From assembly GCA_035235625.1 (NCBI GenBank), contig CP141144.1:25479014-25543013 (forward strand): 64,000 nt of DNA, given 5' to 3'. The notes beneath the pieces were generated by a model. The model saw only the letters and a list, made by a program, of their open reading frames with translations. It was not told where the DNA came from and made no database searches. The translations under genes and the position numbers were made by a program. Below are positions 33,990-47,698 of this stretch, in pieces. Source of the stretch: Saururus chinensis (lineage: Eukaryota > Streptophyta > Magnoliopsida > Piperales > Saururaceae). Within the stretch, counting starts at the first letter, position 1, and every line of letters begins with the position of its first letter.

Positions 33990-36900
33990 TTTTAAGGCAA
34001 AACTTATGAATAAAAAAGCATGAAAACAATACAAAATGTGATAAAACCTAAAACATGTGTGTTCAAAAGATTAGGCTCTTTCACACTTTCTTTTGCCTTC
34101 AAAAATATAGTAGGTTTTGCTAATGCGGTAGACAAATAATTCCTAAAAGCTAAACCCTTTTTTTTACCTATGTTAAACATAGTCTCCAACTTCTTCTTCC
34201 CACTTTTGAACTTATCTAATTTCTCTTTAGGGGACATGAGTTCTCTATTAAGAGCTTTAAATTTTTGTCTCATACTTTCTAGGTCTTGTTTAAAGTCATT
34301 CACTTCTCTTTCTAGTTTGTTATTCAACTTCACTAACCTATTAGCCTCTTAAGAAGACGTAATTCATCCACTTTCTTCTTCAACTCTCTTTTAAGACTTT
34401 TGGTTCTATTAATCAAAACTAAGAGTTACTAGAGGAATCCTTTAAACTCATCCGAATCAACTTCAGACTCTAAGTCCTCTTATAAAGAAGCGGATTCATG
34501 AGAATCTTTTTCTAAATTAACACCCTTCATACTTGCACGGAAGACAATATAGTTGCATAGTGCTTCAAAAGAGCTCTCATCAGAGTATCTTGCTTAAAGC
34601 ACTTTTCTCTTTTTCTTATAATCAAACCCCTTTTTCTTTTTGAGTTTCTTATCAAAAGAATTGTCAGAATTCAAGTTAGCATAATCAACAACAAAGTAAC
34701 CTAAATTTCTGCATTCAAAGTATTTCAAATTCTTCTTATCTTGTTTTGTTGGCCTCTCATCTCTCTTTTCCCCTTGTTTCTTCCTAGAATTTTGTCCCTT
34801 ATTCCCAAACCTAAAGTTTTGAGTTTTCATGAATTTCTTAATGTTCTTTGCTAATAAAAGCATTAATTTTTCATTATTTTCACATTTTTCATATTCATCT
34901 AAGGTGTTTAAGACTTTATTTTCCCTCAAAGTTCTTCTAGATGCTTATAGGGCATTTTTCTTCTCTTGGACTTTTCAATCATTTTTTTATTCTCATAAGA
35001 CATTTTGCATCTCAAAGGTTCCAAACGAACTTCTCTATGTCTTCATTAATAGTAACCACCTTAATTTTAAATTTTGAGGATAAAGACCTTAAAAGTTTTC
35101 TCATAGCATGGTATTTAGGAATAGGTTCTCCTAGTTGATTACACATGTTGTTTAGCAAAATATTTAGAAATTATTTCTTCTTTACTCATTATTATGTTCA
35201 AATTTTAGAGAACATTTGAAGCCTAGACACCTTCATAGCCTAAGTTCCCTCACTATGTTTTATCAATTTCTCCCAAGAACTTTGCCTGACACACAATTAG
35301 AGATTAACTTATATTGTGATTTTCCTATAACATTGAATAAAACACTCAGAGCTTTACTATTTTGATTAGCAAGTCTTGTCTCATTTTTATCCCAATCAAC
35401 TTCATCTTTTAGAATCGAGTTTACATCTTCATCTTTTGTCATTAGAGGACTCCAGCCTTTAACAACTGCTTTCCACGCATTCCCATCAAATGCTTATATA
35501 AATGCTCTCATCCTATTCTTCCAATATAAGAAATTTTGTCCATCAAACAAATGAGGTGTATTCATAGGACTTCCCAAGTCCCCGTATTGATTCATTGAAT
35601 TGTTTAAACCAGCCAGTGAATTTAATTAACATAAATCAACCCAAGCACCACCAAAAATTGAGCACTTAAATCTAGGAAAATTAAAAGAAGAATAACTACC
35701 AATCTATGGCACATAAATAAGCAAGTTCTAGTCAAGTATTTCTAAAAGTAAACAGGTAGACTTGAGAACAAATCAGAATTTTAAACCTAGCACAATAAAT
35801 CTAGCACCAACAATTAAACTATGAAACTTTAAGCAAGTTTCTAAAGCAATATCATGACAAATTTGATTGATAACAAGTAGCGAACAAATTTTTCAATAAA
35901 AATTTAATTCTCAGCTAATAATTGGGAGTTAATATCCGTTTAATCGACCTAGTGGATCACTAGATTGCTCTTAAAACTAGTACTTTCAACAAGTAAGAAT
36001 TAAGAGTTCTAACCTATTTGCGCAAAAAAAATTTATTAAGCAAAAATAATTAAAACTTAATTATTCACTTACTCCCACTCTTGAATTATCAATCAATCAT
36101 CCATCAATCAATCCACACAGACATAATAATTTACATGGAAAACCCCAACTAGGGTAAAAAACTATGGCATACTCAGACTTTACATGGACACAAGCAAACC
36201 ACCAACCTTGTTTAGACTCTAACATAAGCACCTCTTGTTTAGATCATTATTCCCGGCCTTTAAGTCTTCTCTAAGAATTTGAAGCTTTCTCCTTTTTGCC
36301 TTATCTATGTCTGCTTTTAGTCATTAACAATCTCTTCTTGTTGTATTGACTTTGGCCTTTTGGAAATCTCCAATCTCCTATTGAAGACATATTGTAACTC
36401 CTCTTTAAATACTCTATGTATCAACTCGTTTAGTTGTGGATTGTCTTCTTCAATTCATTATAAATCTTCAATTCAAAGCTCAAGTGAATTCTCCTTTAGA
36501 AAACAATAATCAAAGGTGTAAACCCTCTTTTCTCTTCTAGGTTTTCCTCTTTCCAATTTTGTGATTTCATAACTATTATATAGCTCAATAAGTCGGTTTA
36601 GGACTTCTACTTAAATAAGGAATAAAATGGAAATCAGATAGTCTTAATTTATGTAAACTATTCTTGATATGATCGATAGATCAATGTTTCTAATGTGCAC
36701 AATTTTTCAATTGATCGATTGATTGCAAGAGCGATTGATTGAAAACTCTCAGCTTCATTTTGCATAGGGCTGAATCATCACGCAATCAATCATTTTGACC
36801 TTCTCATTTTGCAGCTATTGATCATTTTCCCTATTTTTGATAATTTTGCCCTTTTCAATTTAAATCCTTATGAAATCTATGTAATCATTTCTTAATATTT

Positions 36901-37154
36901 TTTGAGTGATTTATGCATGCTAATGTGATCTGGATATGCTTCAAAACCCTTCACATTCTTTAGTTTTTTACCTTGATCAACAAGAATACATCTACTCCTA
37001 TTTCTCAAGTCTATTAATTTCAAATTCGACTTGACCACAACAACCTCAAATCAAACTCTAAGACTTCTAACATACATATAGTTTCTTGACATAATTTTGA
37101 CAAAAAAATTAGCCAATAAACTAGACATATAACTTATATGTTCTCACATTAACA
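33990..37154 (-). mobile_element. Ty1/copia fragment, gag end and 5' region
   Basis: On the minus strand: a possible LTR/leader (from about 37,154 down), then a UBN2/DUF4219-type gag (35,600-35,180, with HLFDGQNFLYWK-like sequence), a basic region with a degraded knuckle (34,930-34,600), and a coiled-coil with the ALAKPTIFLKAKE tail known from plant copia gag (34,333-34,000). Protease, integrase and reverse transcriptase were not found. It has several breaks and is a fossil fragment. The leader contains gatcgattgattg motifs near 36,670-36,750. Confidence 0.7.
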
Positions 37155-37779
37155 TCTTTCACTCCTACATCATGCAATAGGATAATCACATAACACCAAA
37201 AACATTAAATAGTACAATCCTAGCATACTGCTAAACATTTAAAGCATGCTATCATGAAATTAGAAGTTCAACATCCCTACCTCATAATCCATGAATTTTG
37301 ATGGTGAGCACACAACGGTGGTGGCGTCGGTGGCAGAGTTGGCGGCTAAAAGCATCGCCTAACTAAAATGGATGCTATCCCGAGGTTTAGAAGTGCCAGA
37401 AGTAATCACGGCAAGATGGAGTGACAGAGGTACATGTGGCAAAATTTGTGATCCACAACAATGCACTGGGGCGGCTGGGAGAAAGGTCATGCCAACAAGG
37501 AGTGGCAGGTGTGACTGGAAGTCGAGATGGACTAACTGAAGATTAGCTTACAACTATGAAGTACAATATAGACCGCAAGACATCAAAATCAGCCACATAT
37601 AGCACCCAACAACAATGATTTTGCTTCGACTATGGACCACAAAAGTGGCGGAGGGCATATGTATGTGCTTGTGGACAGAGGAGGGGTGGAGAACTTTGGT
37701 GGTTAAATTAATAAGTGATAGAGACATTTGACGGTCTAGCGGTGCAAAAATGGCACCTATACCCTGAACCGCATGCATG
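37155..37779. other. unassigned, between LTR elements
   Basis: No supported gene. The minus-strand frame at 37,554-37,859 runs into LTR sequence and is not called. Confidence 0.3.
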
Positions 37780-38469
37780 GCCACTTGCACATGCAGGTTT
37801 TGAAAATTAAACACGTGGAAAATAGACCCATTGAACTTATTAGTAAAATAACTTCTCAATAGATAGAATTTATGGCTGAAATCTATGTGGTTAGAAAGTG
37901 GACAGAAAGAGTTTCAAAATGCCACCAAGAATTCATGAATAAGAGTTCGGATGAGGGAATTATGACCTTTCAAAGTTGAACATATCGTACAAGGTCCGTT
38001 TCCCCGATTTAAACAAGTATTTGGGCCATTTAAAATGTCTTGTTGGCCCCGTTATTTAGAGTGATAGAAAGTATTAAAATATAGCCCAAGTGGTCTACCT
38101 TGGACCAATTTCTAAGGGGATTAGGGTTCCTAATCCCTATGATTGTAAAAAGGCTACATAGGGCTTATTTGGGGGAAGAGAGGAAAAAAAGAATGAGCCA
38201 CTAGAGGAGCTTTCTTGCAAGCCCGGCTAGTGATGGAGGTGGAGAGGAGCTTGTGTGAAGGCCAGAGGACAAAGAGGTAGGATTGCCATCTTAGTCCTTG
38301 AGTCAAAATAATTAAATGTTTTGTAGATTGCCTATGTGTGTAATTTATTGAATTGTTGTTGTAATTTTGAAACTTTGAAAGGGGGAGATTTGGGTGCATA
38401 TGGTAGCGGCCGGATGGCCATCGGGTGGCTTCTAGCTGGCCATTCGGCGGCCACCGGATGGCCAGACAA
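37780..38469 (+). mobile_element. gypsy-type LTR part, family also at 60.4-60.7 kb
   Basis: From aaacacgtggaaaat to acatagggcttattt (37,806-38,170) it aligns in inverse orientation with about 60,330-60,710. Shared words: agatagaatttatg, ggttagaaagt, gacagaaagag, agagttcggatgaggga and ttaaaatatagc. A TATA-like stretch and a G-rich leader follow. It is cut on the right by the next LTR. Confidence 0.55.
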
Positions 38470-41400
38470 TGTGTAAGGACTCTCAACTTAAACTGGTCTA
38501 CGTTTAATTTTATTTATTATTTAACGGTCATCGTGTAGTTTAAGCTTTTTTTTATTAAATTCGGTGTTTTTTGAAAATAATTGAGGTTTCTAAATGTTTT
38601 GATCAAAATTAATTTCATATTTATGAGTTTTAAGTGATTTTGGGTCAATTCCTTTTTGGGAATTTTTAGAAATTTTGCGTATTTTTCAAAAGTTAGGGTT
38701 TGGCGGGACCCCCTGTGGGCCCACCGGCGAATTTAGGGTTTTTGGTCCAAAATTCCCTTGACATCAAAGGAAGTTACTATAAAAAATTTTAAAATTTTTA
38801 TAGCTCTAATTAGAGATTAAATTTCAAAATTTCTTAAATTTAGTCAAAAATTATGTTTACACCCCAAGTTTTATTTAGGTTTACCCCAACCCTTCCCATA
38901 AAAGGAATGGGTTGAGTCATTTCCAAATTAGGAATAGGCTGTGCAAGGGTGTTTTGGGCCTAATCTTCATTTAGGCTCAAAGAGGAAACGATTAGAGGTA
39001 TGTTCTTCCCTAATCTAAGCTTAATCATTAGGATTTTTCCTAATCCCCTCTTAAATCTACTTTCCATCATGGATTTAATCCATTTTGAAAGCATCTAATT
39101 ATTATTGTACTTCTCTTTTCCAAACCCTAACCTTCAAAAACTCATTTTTATGCTTCCAAAGCTCTAGATATAAGATTTGCTTTATGATTTTCAAGTCTAA
39201 ATCAAGGTTAGGTGTGTTTTAACATAAAAATCTTGCTTTTTGAAGGTTTCAAAGGTGATCGAAAGATTAATCCGACACAAATCAAGTGAAGAGGTAATGT
39301 GTTTTTAAAATCTCAGCCTTATTGTGGTAAAAATCTTAATTTTTATGGTTTTACTTGAATGGGTTTGCTTGATTAGGGTTTTAATGGTAGGTTTATTAAA
39401 TGTTAATCTCTTACTTCGATTACTTAGGGTTTTACCTTAGAATGGGTTAAATTAGTGTTCTGGAATGTTTGATTGAGTTTTGATGGTGTATGAGTCTTGG
39501 GATGATGATTTTGAGGTTCTTCAATGGTGTTTCAGTTTTGAATTTCGAAAGGAAGAAGAAAGCTCGAACTGTGTGTTAGCGATCAATTGGGCCATTTGAA
39601 CAGCCTGCTAGGCCGATCGATTGGCCACACAACATATCTTCCAATTTTCAGGCTAACTAATCGAAAGGCCTTCTAGGCCGATCGATCGGCCACACAACAG
39701 TTTTGCCCTTTGTTGATTTGTATGCTCATTTCGGTGTTTTACTTCAATTGATAATTCCAATAGTTATGAGAAGTGTTTTATGTTGGAAATAAGCTACTGG
39801 AATGGTGTGGAATTAATGATGGAGACTTATGAAATATGCTTAAGTATTCGTCATGTGGTGTTATATGTTGATGATTATACATGTTAACATTTCATTACCT
39901 TAAATATTTGAATGTTGGAATTCTTATTATTATAGCATATTTTCGCAGGGACATTACATGGTAAATGATGAGACATGTCATCTTATAATGAGAATGGTTT
40001 GTGGGTAATTGATGTTATCATGCTATGGCTTCATGTGTAGAATAATCATGCTTGTAGGAGTTGAGCATTTGATTTCACATGAATGGATTTAAGCTTTATG
40101 GTAGATTTCACCTTGGTTTTAGTTAGTAATGGTGTTTTGAATGTGTCTAAGCATGCATATATTGCCTTGTGAGCTTATGTTAAGCATTTGTCATGTGATT
40201 AGGATATGCATGAACACACGCACATATGGGGAATCTACTATGAAATCGTAGTTAAATTATGAATTATTTATGATGCATGAGGGGACTGAAGGGAGCATGT
40301 TCAATGTCTTGGAACCCACGTAGATCTTGCTCACAGATGTATCATAATATCATGCATCATGGATCAGACTTCATGAATGAGGTTTTACCGAGGTTTAACC
40401 AGAATTGATCAATTTTATGCAATGATGTGAGATTGTGTGCCGGATTAATCGATCAGTGAATTAAGTTCCTGTGTGGAACATGTATACTCCCCGGGTTGAG
40501 ACTAGTTAGATTGAGTTATGTAGGAATGAGTTATGTACTTGTCTTGCAGGAGATGTCCTTGGGCAAACACACCTGCTCTAGGTGTTATTCCTTGGGCAAA
40601 CACACCTGCTCTAGGTGCTATGTGTGAGAATCGGATGTCCTTGGCCAGGATCGTCCTGGGCAAGCAGCTTTAGGGACTGACCACCCCAATCTTTTAGATT
40701 TCCTGTGTGGGAATTGGACCACGTCTTGCCTTCGTGGCCTTGACTGTGTCCCGCTTGTGTGGCAATGTTTGTAATTACACTCCTTGATGGAGGCATTCAC
40801 CATTTATGTTGATGCATGTGTATTAAGAATGTTATGCATGATTGTGTATCATGTGTTTGACATGCTTGTCATGCATGGTGAATGAGAACATGATAAGAAT
40901 GCATGATCTGAAATCGTGTGAATGAGACACTATTATGCAGGTTTATGTGATATGGTTGCATGATCAGAAAGTGTGTGAATGACACTTCTCATGCAATTTA
41001 TAGTGTTATCATGCTTGATTTGATTAGATATGAATTATTACCTATGCAGTATGGATGCCAGGTGATAACTCGATCATTTATGTCTTAACTTAGATGTGTG
41101 TCATATGCATACTAGCTCTTATGTCTGTGGATAAATAAGGGTTTAGTTAGGGAATGATCAGAAAATGGTATATCATGTCAATTATGGATCTAAATTGCTA
41201 TATTGTCATGTCATTATGTTTCCTGATTATTGCCATTGTATTCAAACCATTATTGAGTTTTTATACTCACCCCACTTTCTTTGTTTTGTTTTGGGGCTGC
41301 ATGGCGTGACACGCAGACGTGCATGATATATTATATGAGGATCGATATGACTTCTCATGAGATTAGTTTTTGACATGTCCTGATGACATTTTATTTCCTT

Positions 41401-41756
41401 ATTTTCATCTATTTAGACCTTAAGAACTCTATTCGATGGATCATGTTTGTCACTAGAGCTTATTTGTTGTGGCTAGATGGCTCTAACCTTTTTAGAATTT
41501 AAGCCATGTTTAGGCTTCAAAAATATTTATGTGGGATTTGTATTGTGATAAGGATAACTATGTCATTTATTTCTATCCTCTTTTATTCTTATTTACTTTT
41601 GCTCAAAGGTTATATAGTGCGTGACTCCACCAGTTAAACTGCTTGTAGTAAGGACATAAATCTTTCGCTATTCATCCATCATTTTCAATTCTATCGCCCC
41701 CGTGTGCTTGATTGGCCCTTGGACCGGATTTTGTCTCGGGTCGGGCAGTGCCGAGG
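38470..41756 (+). mobile_element. long gypsy LTR (Tekay/Del-like), solo or truncated
   Basis: Begins tgtgtaaggactctcaac and ends ttgtctcgggtcgggcagtg ccgagg, followed by tgtaaca. The 3.3 kb length, the ccctgtgggcccaccggcg word and the duplicated ttgggcaaacacacctgctc block near 40,560-40,620 fit long chromoviral LTRs. No primer-binding site follows, so it is a solo or cut LTR. The last 7 bp (tgtaaca) overlap the start of the next LTR, so the border is uncertain. Paired cgatcgatcgg motifs occur at 39,580-39,700. Confidence 0.6.
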
Positions 41757-41933
41757 TGTAACACCCCGCTTTTCTAATCACGTTCAGCCTACGGGGTTAG
41801 AGGTAATTAGATAACATTTCATTGAGTTTTAGAGGGTTTCAAAGGTTGAAACCTACATATATGAGTAGAGCTCTAAGAAACAAGCGTAACAAATCAAAGA
41901 ATGGGTGAAACGGAGGTCGGGACTGGAAGTTAT

Positions 41934-44010
41934 TGTAACACCCCGACCCGCACCACCTGACCCGAACCGGGGGTTAGATCGGAAGACACAATCGGAGTGT
42001 CAAAAATTAGCGGAAAAATTAAAACCGACTGACCAGGAGCTGCAGACGCTGAGTGCGAGAGTCGTAACGTTCATATGCGCACTATGGAGCTTTAACGTTC
42101 CATTGTGCGTAGATCAGAATAAATCTAATTTTATAACTAATTTGGATCGGGCCAACGTTATTTTATCGTTGGTTGCCTACGTACATATTGGATACCATCT
42201 CTGACGTTATTCCAATACGATCGGATCCGAACGTAGTTCTGCCTAATGGCTAATACATTTACCAAACATCAGAAAATCATATACAATAAAATACGTATAC
42301 GTTATATCTGAATGATTCGTTCGGAATCCAACGGAAATCTTATCAGTCATCGGAGTTAAATGAAAGCCAATATATCAGAAAACACACATCTCACGTAGGT
42401 GAGAAGAATACTAACAAAACACACATCCCATTCTATCATAGAGCAGAGCAGAACACACTACAGAACCTGTTGGATCATATCAGATTTTATCCGACCACAC
42501 TGGTCATATCAGATCAGAGTATGTTACGTCATAGTAGAGAGCATTTAAGATCACAACAGAATAAATCAAGATGTGCAGTCATATAAAGCATATTAAACTA
42601 GAAGGTCAAGAAAGCGTACTCCCCTCCAATTTCGAAAGTGGCAATGTTCGGAGTTGCTTGTTTCCTCGGAGCGTCTGCCCTTTTTGATCCAGAGACTGTG
42701 GCCAGAACCTTCTGTAACTTTGGATTACTTTACCCTCACAGTGCCCGTAGGCAGCGGACAGAACCTCCCCTTACACGGAGACATTTTTACCCTCACAGTG
42801 CCCGTAGGCAGCGGACAGAACCTCCCCTTGTCCGAAGACACTTTTCCCTTCCCGTGCCCGTAGGTAACGGGCAGAACCTCCCCTTACCCTTGGGATGTTT
42901 CTCTCACCTAACATTGATAATTCGAGGAGTGGATACTTTCATTGCGTTGCTCACCCTCGAATTAGCTAGGGAGGCCTCTTGAATGACTCTAATCGGACTT
43001 AAAATGAGTAAGAAATGAAGAACGGAAGATTAGAAAACGTGGGAGAATTTCCCTTACCCGGAGATATTTTACCCTTTTCGCGCCCGTAGGCGGCGGACAT
43101 AACCTCCCCTTGGCCCGGGACGTTTCCCCTATATAGAGTTGCTAACTTGAAAAATTGACGCTTCCATTGCGTAGAGCACCCTCGATTTAGCTAGGAACGC
43201 ATTTTGAACGGAAGAAAACGGACGCAGAATGACTCCAGAAACTTTCCCGGAATACTGAACGGAATGAACTATTTATAAGAGATGGGCGTGCGAGCGGACG
43301 GAAGAAAGGGAATACGCGCGCACAGACGCGTGCCACGTGTCACACGGTGAGTGGACTGAAAAAGTGGTCGGCGCACGTGACGCGCGCGTCACGCGCGCGC
43401 CGTCACGGCAGGTGCGGCGAGCGCTGCCGCGCCGCGCGTCTGACGCGCGACGCGCGCGTCCGCCACGCGTCCCGCGCGCGCGTCGCGCGGTCAGCCGCGC
43501 GATCGCGCGGGACCCGCGTCGCGCGGACGGCCGCGATCGCGCGGCGCCGCGTGACCCGCGGCTCTGCGGCTCGGCTCTGACGCGGCTCGGCTCCGGCTCG
43601 ACTCGGCTGGATGACGTCAGCTATTCTGTCTTTTTCTGAATATTTTATTATTATTTTAATTAAACACAATTCCAACTTCAAAACGCGATAACTTTTTATC
43701 CCGAAGTCGGAATCGTACGTTCTTAGTACCGATGGACTCGTATTGACGAGCCCTTCAAAACTAGACCCGACATGGGTAGGTTATCTCGCACTTTTAAAGT
43801 GGGTCCCGCCCATGTGGCACATTTCCCGAGGTCGTAACTTTCGTTCCCGACCTCCGTTTTGAGTGTTCTTGGGTGTGTTGTGCTCGTTACTTCGAGCTCT
43901 ACCTAGATACAGAGATTTCACCTAATGAAACCCCGTAACCCTGATATTAAATTACCAAATTACCCTTAACCCCCCCCGGGTTAAGCATAACCGGAAGACG
44001 GGTTGTTACA
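41934..44010 (-). repeat. LARD 3' LTR
   Basis: Runs from tgtaacaccccgacccgcac to ggttgttaca on the plus strand. It contains a duplicated gtgcccgtaggcagcggaca block (42,740-42,900) and a CpG-dense tract (43,310-43,610). Overlapping frames in it are not genes. Confidence 0.9.
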
Positions 44011-45797
44011 TTCAGAAACATAATCTGACAACTTATGATTAGGATAAAATTCAACTATTTGAAATGCAGATAACTCACATCAGAATGGATTTATAACATC
44101 GGATAAGTAATTTTTCGGAAATAGAGCGAATCAAATCATTACAGATAAATCAATCTAGACTTTGGCAGAATTAAATTACCCGATAAATCACACAATCAAA
44201 ATCTTATAATTTATATCAGATAATAGAAAGTGAATAGTAGCTTCAAAGTCAGATAATTTTTCAAGATCATAAAAGAACAAACAGATTAAATAGAATGGAC
44301 GGGTTTGTCAGATCAAATAAACAGATCAGATCAGACAGAATATACATATCAGACACATCTGGCAAAACAAATGGAACGGATAGAAAAGACATAATAGATT
44401 GATCAGAACAGATAGATTATATAGATTAAACCGAATTGACAAAACTGATAGATCAGACATAACTGACATATCAGACAGAATAGACATAACTGACATATTA
44501 GACAAATAGAACGGATAGATAAGACATATTAGAAACTTCAGACAGATCAACTAGATCAGACCGAACAAAATGATTGGATAGAATAGATGGATCAAATAGA
44601 TCGGATATATAGCAGATAAAACAAACAAATAGGACATAACTGATAGATCAGTCAAACAGAACAAACTGAATAAAATGGACAAAACAACAGATCAGACAAA
44701 ACATACATAATAGACAAAACGAACATAATGAACATAGCAGTCATAACAAACAAAACGGATAGATCAGATATATCAGACAGAACATATAGATTACACAAAA
44801 CGGAATAAATAGACAAATCCGATATATTAAACAGAACGGACAGATCAGATCAAACAAATTGGACAGATCAGATCAAACAAATTAGACAGAATTGACAGAA
44901 TTGACAGAACATACAGATTAGAACGAACAGATCAGACAGAACAAACAGGTCAAACAGATTTGAACAGATCGAACAGAATAAACAAATCAAAAAGATAGAT
45001 CAGGTAGAACAGAGCCGTGATACCGAACGGCGTTCCCCTCGACACTCATGGGGTAGCGAGAGGCTCAGAAGGATAGGAGCTTTTCCATGATGCTCCACTC
45101 CTATATGCATGCACCAGAACCGATTTTTTTTTCGGTGGGTATCCAGACAGAGAGTGCACTGATACTTTCAGGTTTTACCCTAAAACTACCCAGAAAGTGC
45201 ACATATTCAAAACATAATGCAGTATGTACAAATTATTTCTCCAATATCATATTTTCCTAAAAATATGTGTAAGAAGCATAAATTTAGAATTTAAAACCCC
45301 CTACACTGTGGGTTGAGTTAAAATCTAAAATAATGCTAAGCAAAAATATATGAAAATGATTATAATCTTTTTCAGAAAATCATTTATCAGAAAAGACTCA
45401 TTCAGAAACAATTTTGCTGCAGAAACAGATGCACAATTTGTCGGTTCGTCCGAGTGACGAGAAAACCAGAGCCGTGATACCAAACGGCGTTCCCCTTGTA
45501 CTCATGGGGTAGCAAGGAGCTCAGAAAGTGAGGAGCTTTCCCATGATGCTCCACACCTGTGTGCATGCCAGAACCGATTATTTTTCTCGGTGGGTATCCA
45601 GAGAGTGCAAGCACTCGCGTATCAGTATACGCATCAGAGCAGAAATTTTTATCAGAAGTAGTTGTTACTCAGAATCTTTTCTCGGAATCATTCAGAATTG
45701 AAAATATCAGACGGAAAATACATCAGACATCATTCGGACTCTTTTCATAGAGTTCTTTTATATATTAATAAAAAAAAAATCAAGTTATCTGACAGAA

Positions 45798-45846
<49 letters not shown>

Positions 45847-47698
45847 GGTATTTCATCAGATATCAAAACGTATGACAGTAAACAAATTTTGCACATTTAA
45901 ATCAGAACATATAATCTCGGTTAACATGGTACTCAGAACAAAATTCCAAATCAAACTTGAAGTTAAAAAAAAATTGTCTCTATACACTAACCCCAATTTC
46001 CATATCACGGGTGTTTGATGATTAATCATTGGTAATTCTATTATCATAAATTTGACAGACTATTTGAAATTTAAGTTACTAAAACAATTATGTAATATAT
46101 TTTTAGAACAGATATTTTTGATTTATTAAAATTTATAAAAATCAAGATTCAGATAAAGTCCGATACTATATGGACAAAATAAAATTTCAAGTCATCAGAA
46201 TTCACAAATTTGGATTCCCTTGGAATTTTGTTGTAACATATGTAAGAAGAGGATTTTAAAACATATTAATACAACTGATTTTAGAATAAAATTGTTAAAC
46301 CATTCTCAACAGAATTAAAATTTATAACTTTGTAGTTCGTATTAAATCTAATGTATAGACCAGACAAAAAGTTCAAACCCGGAATTCGTAAAATCAGAGT
46401 TCAATTCAAATCAGATACCACACATACAAAACATAATTTCAATTTATAAATCAGAATAAAATCGTAGTCCATTGGGAATCTAACGCAACGCACGCACACA
46501 TAATTCCCCATCAAATTCGATCTAGCAGAAGGTTTGTATTATATTCAATTGCAGATATATCAAACAGAAAGTTCAAATATCGGAAGTCGTATTAAATCAA
46601 GTATCACAGTTGAAATAAAATTTCAAATTAATTCCTATCGAATATTGAAATCTATTTCAAACCAATATTTAGAACAATAATTTTAAATAATAACAATTCA
46701 GATGCGAAATTCGTAATATCAATTTGCTACAATACAAATCGAACGGAAATTCTAAATTACTTATAAGTAAATGAATCATATTTTAAAGTTGAGAGCAATT
46801 CCGATGTCTCACATTCCTAAATAAAAATTACGAATCAAAACCTGATACAATTTATTCGATGTAAAATTTTCAAATCATTGGAGATTCAGAATTAAACTTT
46901 TGATAAAAAGCATTGGCGCACCAAATCCTTATGTAACAACTTCAGACATTCAAATTATTTCTGATTTGAAATCAAACTTCATAAAATTGTCGTTAGCAGC
47001 AATTACTTGCAAGATAGAAATTTAAAATTATTTCTAATTCAAAGTCGGAAGTCGAAAAATCAAAGTTTGTATAAAATCGAATAAAACATTTGGAGAACAC
47101 AGAAACTCATAATCAGAATTTATCTTGAGTCTGATATAACACATGCAGAAGTTCAAAAATTGGAATCCACAAATCCCGTATCACAGATAAATAATAAAAG
47201 GTTCACAATCGGGATTTTTCTTGAATCCGATATAATATATGTGTAACATAAAATTCAAAAATGAGAGTTGGCATTAAATATGATGTCACACGTATGAAAT
47301 AAAATTCAATATCAGAGTAAGCATTAAATCTGAAATAAGTCGTAGAGAATGGAGGTTCACGATCGGAGTTATCCTTAATTCCAATGTCACATACGCAAGA
47401 CTAACATTTAGGATTTTTTTTTTTTTCGTTAACATGCAGGTGGAATGGTAAAAACATAATCAGAGGTTATTTTAATTCCAATATCATAAATGCAGAACAA
47501 CACATTCAAAATAACAGTTTGTCATAAAGCCGATGACATATGTGCAAAACGGCAAAAATCACAGTCGAACTTTATATTAAATCCAAAAATACATTCGTTA
47601 CAAAAAAATTCCAATTTAAAAATTGGAATTTGAAACACCTCAAAATATATTTTAAAATATTTTTCTCTCGCAGACAGAGTAATGCTCCGATACCATTC
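44011..47698 (-). other. LARD internal region, non-coding
   Basis: 44,190-45,010 is low-complexity cagatcagacagaa-type sequence. A 150-bp block (gccgtgataccnaacggcgt ...) occurs twice, at 45,011-45,175 and 45,469-45,625. A (TA)n tract lies at 45,800-45,842. The half next to the primer-binding site (46,000-47,680) is degenerate repeats of about 60-80 bp with words such as aaatccgata and acatgcag. No retroviral-type protein domain is seen. Confidence 0.75.

Noticed and set aside
38154-38486. 110-codon minus-strand frame in LTR sequence
   Set aside because: Lies across the border of two LTR pieces; no domain.
40611-40803. Overlapping minus-strand frames near a duplicated block
   Set aside because: Internal to a long gypsy LTR; explained by repeat composition.
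43337-43681. Arg/Ala-rich frames on both strands (also near 49,038-49,499)
   Set aside because: They are produced by the CpG-dense tract of the LTR; they occur in several frames and have no domain.
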